In this document: in pieces, positions 1 through 7,700 of the stretch
How the letters are laid out: each line of letters begins with the position of its first letter
Position numbering within the stretch: position 1 is the stretch's first letter
NCBI GenBank assembly: GCA_027858795.1
Contig: JAQICF010000095.1
Span: 1 to 22,430 of the forward strand
Length of the DNA stretch: 22,430 nucleotides
Reading direction: 5' to 3'
Source: Candidatus Delongbacteria bacterium
GTDB taxonomy: Bacteria > Delongbacteria > UBA4055
Notes under the pieces: model-generated
Databases searched by the model: none
Seen by the model: the letters and a program-made list of their open reading frames with translations, nothing else
Told to the model about the DNA's origin: nothing
Position numbers and translations under genes: made by a program

Positions 1-57
1 GGTTGTCCGATAACGAATTAAAATATAAATTTAATATAATTGTAAAGGAGTAAGAGA

Positions 58-1758
58 ATGTCAAACATAGGTTCATACGACGAAAGGATCAAGGATTTCA
101 GTTGGAAATTAGCTGAAGATGAACTTGGTTATAAAGATGGTGATGTAATTAATATTGGTTGGTACTGCTCTGACAGAATTTGTGACCAGGGTAAAGCTGA
201 CAAGCTTGCATTGATCTGGGAAGGTCTAGGCGGAGTTGAGAAAAAATATACATTTAACGATGTAAGACTTGCAAGTAATACCATCGGTGATCATCTAAGA
301 AAGTTAGGAGTTAAGAATGAAGACAGAGTATGTCTTTTCATGGATAAAATTCCTGAATTATATTTAAGTTTTCTTGGAGTGTTAAAGATAGGTGCGATTG
401 CTCAACCTTTATTTTCTGCTTTCGGAGATGAATCACTTCATGTTAGATTGGACAACGCTCAGACTAAAGTTATTATCACCCAAAGAAAGCATGTAAGTAA
501 AGTTCGAAGAATTTTAGACCAAATGCCATATTTAGAGCAAATTATTATTGTAGATCACGACGGAAAGAAACCTTTGAAAGAAAGAGAAACTGTGTTTTCA
601 TTGGAAACTGCTGAAAAGATAGACAAATTTGAAATTTTCCCAACAAAAGCAGAATCTCCATCACTTTTACATTATACTTCAGGTACAACAGGACAACCTA
701 AAGGTGTTAAGCACGTTCACTATTCAATAATATCTCAGTACCTAACTGCGAAGTGGGTTTTAGATCTTCAAGATGATGATATTTATTGGTGTACAGCGGA
801 TCCAGGCTGGGTAACCGGTACTTCTTATGGTATTATTGGCCCATGGAGTCAAGGAATCACTCAATGTGTTCTTGATACAGGATTCTCAGCAGAATCTTGG
901 TACAAATTTATTGCAAAGAATAAAATATCAATGTGGTATTCAGCACCAACAGCTATCAGATCTTTAATGAAAGCAGGGAACGAACTTATTAACCAATACG
1001 ACCTTTCATCTCTAAGACATATAGCAAGTGTAGGTGAACCATTAAACGCTGAAGCAGTTATTTGGTCAGAAAAAGTTTACGGAATGCCTTTCTATGACAC
1101 TTACTGGCAAACTGAAACAGGATCAATGATGCTTACAAATTATCCGGGAATGAAAGTTAAGCCAGGTTCTATGGGTAAACCTTTCCCTGGTATTACAGCT
1201 GCTGTACTTGATGACAACTTTGAACCAATAACCGAACCAAATAAACCTGGACTTATCGGTTTTAGACCTGGATGGCCTTCAATGATGAGAACTTATTGGG
1301 GTAACGAAGAGACATATAAAAAGAAATTTGTTAACGGTTGGTACCTACCTGGTGATAAGTCAACGATCGATAAAGATGGATACTATTGGTTCGTAGGTAG
1401 AGATGATGACGTTATTAACACTGGTGGTCACTTAGTGAGTCCATTCGAAGTAGAATCAGCTCTTCTTGAACATGAAGCTGTTGCAGAATCAGCAGTTGTT
1501 GCTAAACCCGATGATGTTAACATGGAAGTTGTAAAAGCTTTCGTTACACTTAATCCGGGATTTGTACCAGATGATGATCTTGAATTAAAGATCATGAATT
1601 TCATTAGAAAAAAATTATCTCCATTGGCAATGCCTCAAGAGATCGAGTATATGGAAAAACTTCCAAAGACCCGTAGTGGTAAGATCATGAGAAGAATGCT
1701 TAGAGCTAAGGAATGGGGAGAAGAAATTGGCGATACTTCAACTTTAGATGACGAATAA
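58..1758 (+). CDS. acsA: AMP-forming acyl-CoA synthetase, AcsA-type (probably acetyl-CoA synthetase)
   Basis: ANL-superfamily adenylating enzyme that would activate a short carboxylate, most likely acetate, with ATP and pass it to CoA or another thiol in the cytosol. Seen: the P-loop-like motif YTSGTTGQPKG at 206-216, WYSAPTA in the middle, TYWQTETG at 348-355, the GD of the hinge region at 432-433, and the C-terminal PKTRSGK with the catalytic, acetylatable lysine K542. W350 sits where Acs enzymes carry the Trp that restricts the pocket to acetate or propionate. At 566 residues it matches the short Bacillus AcsA type rather than the roughly 650-residue Acs. Odd: in the RDDDVINTGGHL stretch, L459 replaces the Arg usual after Ser-Gly-His. 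The start has AGGAG at 46-50. A weak promoter (TTGTCC 3-8, TATAAA 24-29) may precede it. Downstream genes encode a carrier protein and two Kbl enzymes, so the acyl group may go to the carrier; that is inference. Confidence 0.88.
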   Translation: MSNIGSYDERIKDFSWKLAEDELGYKDGDVINIGWYCSDRICDQGKADKLALIWEGLGGVEKKYTFNDVRLASNTIGDHLRKLGVKNEDRVCLFMDKIPELYLSFLGVLKIGAIAQPLFSAFGDESLHVRLDNAQTKVIITQRKHVSKVRRILDQMPYLEQIIIVDHDGKKPLKERETVFSLETAEKIDKFEIFPTKAESPSLLHYTSGTTGQPKGVKHVHYSIISQYLTAKWVLDLQDDDIYWCTADPGWVTGTSYGIIGPWSQGITQCVLDTGFSAESWYKFIAKNKISMWYSAPTAIRSLMKAGNELINQYDLSSLRHIASVGEPLNAEAVIWSEKVYGMPFYDTYWQTETGSMMLTNYPGMKVKPGSMGKPFPGITAAVLDDNFEPITEPNKPGLIGFRPGWPSMMRTYWGNEETYKKKFVNGWYLPGDKSTIDKDGYYWFVGRDDDVINTGGHLVSPFEVESALLEHEAVAESAVVAKPDDVNMEVVKAFVTLNPGFVPDDDLELKIMNFIRKKLSPLAMPQEIEYMEKLPKTRSGKIMRRMLRAKEWGEEIGDTSTLDDE

Positions 1759-1762
1759 AGAT

Positions 1763-1816
1763 AGTTGGAAGTTTACAGTTGTTAGTTGACAGTAGGGGCA
1801 GGCTTTATGTCTGCCC
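1763..1816. repeat. Palindromic intergenic repeat, probably a dispersed element
   Basis: The 104-bp gap between the synthetase and carrier genes holds two imperfect copies of AGTTnACAGT (1770-1779 and 1784-1793). They are followed by an 8-bp inverted repeat, GGGCAGGC (1796-1803) and GTCTGCCC (1809-1816), with one G-T pair and the loop TTTAT. The GC-rich palindrome differs sharply from the AT-rich surroundings. A GTAGGGGCAGGC-type palindrome next to TTGACAGT-type tracts resembles multicopy intergenic repeats of environmental bacteria. It could also act as an mRNA hairpin. Only one copy lies in this window. Confidence 0.5.
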
Positions 1817-1862
1817 AGATTAAAAAACAAAAACATTAAAATAATTATAAAGGAGAAACAGA

Positions 1863-2105
1863 ATGGAAATGAAAGACATAATTCTTGAGTACGTAATTGA
1901 AGAGTACCTAGAAGACGAAGATGAAGTGTTAACTTATGATTCACCACTTATTTCTGGTGGTATCGTAGATTCTTTCTCAATGGTATCATTGAAGAGATTC
2001 TTAGAGAATAAATATAAGATATCTATTCCTGATGACAAAGCAACTCCTGAAGCATTTGACACAGTTGATAAGATCGTTGCTCTAGTAAACGAGTACATTA
2101 ACTAA
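1863..2105 (+). CDS. Stand-alone acyl carrier protein (phosphopantetheine-binding)
   Basis: An 80-residue acidic carrier protein. The attachment motif is GGIVDSFSM with S37 as the expected phosphopantetheine serine. It has DSF where the fatty-acid synthesis ACP normally has DSL, and the predicted helices around it fit a four-helix carrier fold. It would carry an acyl or aminoacyl group as a thioester in the cytosol. The start at 1863 has AGGAG at 1851-1855 with seven intervening bases; an in-frame ATG at 1869 is less well placed. The stop TAA overlaps the Shine-Dalgarno of the next gene, a Kbl paralog starting 10 bp later, so the two are translationally coupled. The pairing of synthetase, carrier and PLP acyltransferase suggests a dedicated carrier rather than the housekeeping AcpP. 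The group it carries cannot be told from sequence. Confidence 0.88.
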   Translation: MEMKDIILEYVIEEYLEDEDEVLTYDSPLISGGIVDSFSMVSLKRFLENKYKISIPDDKATPEAFDTVDKIVALVNEYIN

Positions 2106-2115
2106 GGAGATTACA

Positions 2116-3363
2116 ATGGCTTATAGCGATAAAGTTAGAAATACATACGAAGGAACATTGCAAGGCATCAAAGATAAAGGCGTCTTCAAACAAGAGAGAT
2201 ATATTCATTCTTCTCAAGCAGCTGATATTGAAGTTGAATACCCAACAGGTGCTCCGATACAAAAGGTTATCAATATATGTGCAAATAATTATCTTGGACT
2301 TTCGAGTCATCCCGATGTTGTTAAAGCTGCTCACGAAGGTCTTGAAAGCAGAGGATACGGAATGTCTTCAGTTAGATTTATCTGCGGAACTCAAGATATA
2401 CACAGAGAATTAGAAAATAGAGTAACTGAGTTCTTAGGAACTGAAGACACTATTCTATTCCCATCATGTATGGATGCAAATGCAGGTGTTTTTGAAGCTA
2501 TTCTTACGGATGAGGATGTAATGATATCCGATAGACTGGTTCATGCTTCTATAATTGACGGCATGAGACTTTGTGCAGCGATGCATGATACTTTCAAGCA
2601 CTCAAATATGAAACATCTTGAAAAGAAATTGCAACTTCACGCTGATAAAAGATTGAAAGTTGTGATCACTGACGGTGTTTTCTCAATGGATGGTGATACC
2701 GCAAAACTTGATGAAATGGTAGAACTCTGTGATAAATATGATGCTATGTTATTCGTTGATGAATCACATTCTTCAGGCTTTATTGGTAAAACTGGTAGAG
2801 GGACACACGAAAAGTGTGGAGTTTTTGGGAAAATAGATATTATTACAACAACTTTTGGTAAAGCACTTGGTGGAGCATCAGGTGGTTGTGTTTCCGGAAG
2901 AAAAGAACTTGTTGAAATGTGTCGTCAAAAAGCAAGACCTTACCTTTTCTCAAATACAATAGCCCCAGTAGTAGTTGCTGGTGTAAATAAAGTTTTGGAC
3001 ATCCTTTCTAAGAGTACTGAGAGAAGAGATAAGCTAGAAAAGAACACAGAATTCTGGAGAAAAGGCCTATTAGATCTAGGATTTGTTCTTCAGCCTGGTG
3101 ATACTCCTATCGTACCAGTGATGCTATTCAATGCAAAATTATCACAGGATTTCTCAAAGGATCTTTACGATGAAGGTATCTATGCAATTGGCTTCTTCTT
3201 CCCTGTAGTACCGAATGGTGCGGCAAGAATTAGAACTCAAATTTCTGCAGGACACGATATTCACCATCTTGAAAAAGCTTTAGCAGCTTTCAAAAAAGTT
3301 GGAGAAAAGTACGGAATTCTTGGATTAACCAAACAAGAAATAATTGAAAAATATGGTCTGTAA
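2116..3363 (+). CDS. Diverged Kbl-like alpha-oxoamine synthase, paralog 1 (possibly acyl-ACP dependent)
   Basis: PLP-dependent alpha-oxoamine synthase, 415 residues. These enzymes condense an amino acid with an acyl thioester and release CO2, or run the Kbl reaction (glycine plus acetyl-CoA to 2-amino-3-ketobutyrate). Seen: NNYLGLSSHP, GMSSVRFICGTQDIH, DGVFSMDG, VDESH (Asp to the PLP nitrogen), TTFGKALGGASGG with Schiff-base lysine K249, and ARIRTQISAGH with the carboxylate-binding Arg. It aligns end to end without obvious gaps to the next gene, with well over half the positions identical by eye. Differences cluster near the active site: LVHASIIDG instead of LNHASIIDG, FKHSNM instead of YANNNM, PSCMDAN instead of SSAFDAN, and DESH instead of DDSH. 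The FKH(S/N) pattern recalls BioF and serine palmitoyltransferase. AAGGAG lies over the carrier-gene stop. Family certain, substrate uncertain; an ACP-bound acyl donor is inferred from context. Confidence 0.85.
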   Translation: MAYSDKVRNTYEGTLQGIKDKGVFKQERYIHSSQAADIEVEYPTGAPIQKVINICANNYLGLSSHPDVVKAAHEGLESRGYGMSSVRFICGTQDIHRELENRVTEFLGTEDTILFPSCMDANAGVFEAILTDEDVMISDRLVHASIIDGMRLCAAMHDTFKHSNMKHLEKKLQLHADKRLKVVITDGVFSMDGDTAKLDEMVELCDKYDAMLFVDESHSSGFIGKTGRGTHEKCGVFGKIDIITTTFGKALGGASGGCVSGRKELVEMCRQKARPYLFSNTIAPVVVAGVNKVLDILSKSTERRDKLEKNTEFWRKGLLDLGFVLQPGDTPIVPVMLFNAKLSQDFSKDLYDEGIYAIGFFFPVVPNGAARIRTQISAGHDIHHLEKALAAFKKVGEKYGILGLTKQEIIEKYGL

Positions 3364-3371
3364 ATAACATT

Positions 3372-3401
3372 TACTACGGGTAGTAATCACTACCCGTAGT
3401 A
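3372..3401 (+). terminator. Perfect 13-bp hairpin between the kbl paralogs (terminator or attenuator)
   Basis: TACTACGGGTAGT (3372-3384) pairs perfectly with ACTACCCGTAGTA (3389-3401) around the loop AATC. The following TCTTTCATTTT is T-rich but has no unbroken run of T. It begins 8 bases after the stop of the first kbl gene and ends 21 bases before the second kbl start. It may partly terminate transcription, protect the 3' end of the upstream mRNA, or lower expression of the second copy. A DNA-binding site is also possible because the dyad is perfect. Confidence 0.55.
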
Positions 3402-3422
3402 TCTTTCATTTTAAGGAAATTA

Positions 3423-4676
3423 ATGGCATACATAAAAGAAATTAAAGAATATTACAGTTCTCAGCTTGAAGAGATAAAGCAAAGTGGACTGTACAAGGAA
3501 GAGAAATCAATAAATTCTAATCAATCTGCAGAGATCGAAGTAGAATACCCTATTGGGACAAAGAGTTCAAAAGTAATTAATATCTGTTCTAATAATTACC
3601 TGGGTCTTTCAAGTCATCCTGATGTTATAAAAGCATGTAAGGAAGGATTGGAGCACAGGGGTTACGGAATGTCTTCAGTTAGATTCATCTGTGGCACCCA
3701 AGATATACACAAAGAGTTAGAGAATAAAGTATCTGAATTTTTGGGAATGGATGATACAATACTCTATTCTTCAGCTTTCGATGCTAACCTTGGGGTGTTT
3801 GAAGCTCTCTTAGACGAAGATTGTGCGATCATATCTGATGCCCTAAATCATGCATCAATAATTGATGGTGTGCGTTTGTGTAAAGCAAAACGTTTCAGAT
3901 ATGCCAATAATAACATGGATGATCTTCAAGCTAAATTAGAAGAAGCTAAAGACTCAAAAGTTAAGTTAATAGTTTCAGATGGAGTCTTCTCTATGGATGG
4001 AGTTGTTGCTCAGGTTGATAAGATCTGTGAACTTGCAGATATGTACAAAGCGTTAGTCATGATAGATGATTCTCATGCGACAGGATTTATGGGTAAGCTT
4101 GGCAGAGGAACGCATGAAAAACATGGAATGATAGGTAAAGTTGATTTAATATCAACGACATTCGGCAAAGCATTAGGCGGAGCTTCCGGTGGATGTATCG
4201 CTGGAAGGCAAGAAATTGTTGATATGTTGCGTCAGAGATCAAGACCGTATTTGTTTTCTAATTCAATGGCACCTGTTGTTATCTCTGGTGTTCTAAAAGT
4301 CTTTGAGATGCTTTCTAAAGGAACAGAAAGAAGAGACACGCTACATAAAAATACAAGATTCTGGAAACATGGTTTGGAAGATGCCGGATTTATTTTAACA
4401 AAAAGTGAAAGCCCAATAGTACCAATAATGCTTTTCAATGCAAAATTAGCACAGGATTTTTCTCAAGATCTTTATAAAGAAGGTGTCTATGCAATAGGAT
4501 TCTTCTATCCTGTTGTTCCTATAGGCAAAGCAAGGATCAGAACTCAAATTTCAGCAGGATTAAGTACTGAACAGCTTGAAAAAGCTCTGGATGCATTTGT
4601 GAAAGTTGGAAAGAAATATGGAATACTCGGTAAGACAAAGAAAGAAATAATAGAAATGTACCCACTTTCTATATAA
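3423..4676 (+). CDS. kbl: Glycine C-acetyltransferase (2-amino-3-ketobutyrate CoA ligase), canonical copy
   Basis: PLP enzyme of 417 residues that interconverts glycine plus acetyl-CoA with 2-amino-3-ketobutyrate, normally the second step of threonine breakdown after threonine dehydrogenase (Tdh). It follows E. coli Kbl closely: GMSSVRFICGTQD, DALNHASIIDGVRLCKA, RYANNNM, DGVFSMDG, IDDSHATGF, TTFGKALGGASGG with Schiff-base lysine K249, RQRSRPYLFSNS, and GFFYPVVP followed by ARIRTQISA. All expected catalytic residues are present. The start at 3423 has TAAGGA just upstream. No tdh gene lies in the window; instead the gene follows a paralog that has drifted. It may supply acetyl-CoA from 2-amino-3-ketobutyrate, or work in the synthetic direction with acetyl-CoA from the synthetase upstream. 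The 59-bp gap before it contains the 13-bp hairpin. Confidence 0.93.
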   Translation: MAYIKEIKEYYSSQLEEIKQSGLYKEEKSINSNQSAEIEVEYPIGTKSSKVINICSNNYLGLSSHPDVIKACKEGLEHRGYGMSSVRFICGTQDIHKELENKVSEFLGMDDTILYSSAFDANLGVFEALLDEDCAIISDALNHASIIDGVRLCKAKRFRYANNNMDDLQAKLEEAKDSKVKLIVSDGVFSMDGVVAQVDKICELADMYKALVMIDDSHATGFMGKLGRGTHEKHGMIGKVDLISTTFGKALGGASGGCIAGRQEIVDMLRQRSRPYLFSNSMAPVVISGVLKVFEMLSKGTERRDTLHKNTRFWKHGLEDAGFILTKSESPIVPIMLFNAKLAQDFSQDLYKEGVYAIGFFYPVVPIGKARIRTQISAGLSTEQLEKALDAFVKVGKKYGILGKTKKEIIEMYPLSI

Positions 4677-4714
4677 AAATTAGAATTTTGAAATGTTAAC
4701 TAAAGAAAGCGATC

Positions 4715-7700
4715 ATGAAACCAGGGCAAACAATAAATGATAGGTACGAGATACTCCGTCTTCTAGGAGAGGGAGGTATGGGTAATGTTTATCTTGTTCG
4801 TGATTTTGTTGAAAGCAGAGTTATAGCTCTTAAGTTAATTAAAGAGAAGTTTTTCTCTAATAAAGCCATTGATAGATTTAAAAATGAATTTAAGATGGTA
4901 AATCAGCTTTCTCATCCAAATATAATTAAAGTATATGAGCTAGATGTTTATAAAAAAACGGATACATATTTTTTTACAATGGAGTATGTTGAAGGAAAAG
5001 ATCTGACAACTGCATACAAAGCTTTATCGTACAGAGAAAAATTAGAAATATTATTGCAGATCGCCAGAGGTTTAAACTACATACATAACAGGCATATTGT
5101 ACATTTTGATATAAAGACTGATAATGTTTTTCTTTTGCAGGATGAAAACGGAGTGTACCATGCTAAAATAATGGATTTTGGATTAGCAAACCTTTTAGAA
5201 GACTTTAGTGGCAAGGTCAGGGGTACATTGGTATACATAGCTCCAGAGATCATGATGAAGAAAGAGGTTGATTATAGGGCGGATTTATATTCTTTAGGAA
5301 TGGTCATTTACTATATTTTCTCAGATAGATTACCTTTTGAAGAGTGTAAAACGGTTAAAGAGATCGTAACAAGAAAACTTGAAGAATCATTCAGGAATGA
5401 AGAGCAATTTATTTCGATCAAAGAAAATTTTGTTAAAAATTTAATTAAAGATCTGTGTTCAGCCAGGAAAGAAGAAAGGATACATTCAGCACAGCAATTG
5501 ATCCTATATCTCGAAACAGCGCTGGAAATGAATATTCGTGAAGAGGAAGAACGAATAACAGCTATTTTCAATAATGACTTTTATGATAAAGACAATTTGA
5601 TAGGTAACTTGCAGGATGAATACTTGAACTTCTGCTTAAGAAAGGAAAAGCGAGTTGGTATGTTCAACATTATCATATCGGAAAATGGTAATGGTCGTAC
5701 CCAGCTTCTTGAAACATTTAATGTTAAAGCCCAAATGAATAGAGTCCCGTCTTTATTTATTACAGTAGAAAAAGAAGAAAACCTGGTAAATATATTTTTC
5801 AGAAAATTGATTTTTGGGTTTATTGGATTTTTAGAAAAGAATGAAAAAAGTAAAAACATATTCATACTTGCGAATAAACTTATAGACAGTGAAGGCTTTT
5901 TTGTTCAAGATCAGGACCTTGTCTTCAAGATCAGGAATATTTTAAAAGAAATATTTGAAAATATTTCTACAAAACAATCGGTTGTTTTGATGTTGGACGA
6001 TATTAATAATCTAAACGAAACAGATAAAGAACTACTATCATATTTTCTGACTTTAGCTGTCACTGCACCGGTATTTCTTATGGTTACGATAGATATTGAT
6101 GACCTTAATTCTTCAGAATGTCGATTGCAGCAATATGAAGATGTTTTTTATTTGATACCACCAAAAAAATATTACCTCGAGAATCTGCAAGAAGATAAAG
6201 TAACGGATTATTTATCTTTCATATTAAAAACTGATAAGAAAAATATTGATCAGACAATTGCACCTTACATAATGAAAGAAAGTAATGGAAATTTATTTTT
6301 AATAAAAAGCTATTTGGAATTTCTTTTTTCTCATGAATACCTATTAAAAAAGAAGGATAAATTTGTATTTACGTATCCGGAACAAATAACTTATCACTCC
6401 AAGATAGTTGATATATATCAAGCTAGATTTTCAAATCTTTCAAACAATGAAAAATTTATCTTTCTATTTATAGCAGGAAAGTATGATAAAGGAGCAAGCC
6501 TAGATAAGATCAAGGCTATTTTCTCTATCAAAGATCTTGATGATATTATTGCTAATCTTTTACGAATGAATTTAATAGATTCAACTGTGAAGCGAGGTAA
6601 AAGTTACTATAAGATAAAAAACGAGAATTTTTCAAAAGTTATTAAAACTTTTTCAACGGATGATAGAGAACATTTCTATGATAAATTAGTGGATTATTAT
6701 GTAAAAAAGAAAGATAGTTCACTGATCACTTACACTTACTGTTTAATAAAATCATCAGCAGAAGTAAAAGACAAAAAGAAACAATTGAAAGAAACAATTG
6801 ATTATTGCAGAGAGAATAGCCTTAATTCTGATAGAAAGAACCTATTGATTTTTGAATATAAGAACTTTAAATTAAGAAATACTACCAGAATAGAAATATT
6901 GACAGAGTTATACTTACTATTAATTTCTATAGGTAGTTTCGAAGAAGCTTTTGTTTACTATAACGAATTGTTGAAGAAATTAAAACTGGATGAAAATTCG
7001 TATGAATATGCTGTGATCTTAGCGGATAGTGTTTGTTTTAGCAGGTCAAAAGTATCACTTCATAAGAAATCAGAAAATTTAAAAAAATCAGCACACATCT
7101 TAGCGAAATCATCGCACTTTGATCTATATCTGACAGTGCTTTATAAAAGATTAACATTTCTGGTAAGAAGTGGGAGGATACAGGTATGCAAAAATGTTAT
7201 AAATCATGAGCTGAAAAGATATAAAAATAATTTTGATCTCGAAACGAAGAAAAAGCTGAAAGATATGCTGAAATATTTCGAGAATGCCAGTAAGATACAA
7301 AGGTCGGAAATTTACCTTAAACTAGTTCATGTTTATAAATATCTAGAAGCAGATTTTGTATATCCTGAAGAACGGGCGGATCTGTTACTGATCATAATTT
7401 TAGACTTGATTGTTTCAAAAAATAATCAGAGAGCAATGTCACTTATAGAGTCCTATTTATATGAAAATACTTTGAAGCTAAATAAAGTCAACGAATTATC
7501 ACTGTTGTATATATACGCGAATTTAATGTTCAAGTACGGGAAGCTAAAGAAGGCATTTAAACTATATTCAGAGATCGAGCAAATTTCTGTAAAGAAAACA
7601 GTTGGTAATAACATATTGACAGTTTTAACGGATAAATTAGAAGTAATGACCAACATGAGAAAATCTGCAAATAAAGTTGATAATGAATTTGATAAAGCTA

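Noticed and set aside
1744..1947. Minus-strand open frame across the carrier-protein leader
   Set aside because: It covers the repeat element and the antisense of the carrier gene, is low in complexity and has no homology signal that I recognise.
2116..3363. Calling the first Kbl paralog a serine palmitoyltransferase
   Set aside because: The ACP next to it and the FKHSNM segment invite this, but GMSSVRFICGTQD and the overall match to the second paralog are Kbl-like, and no other sphingolipid genes are present.
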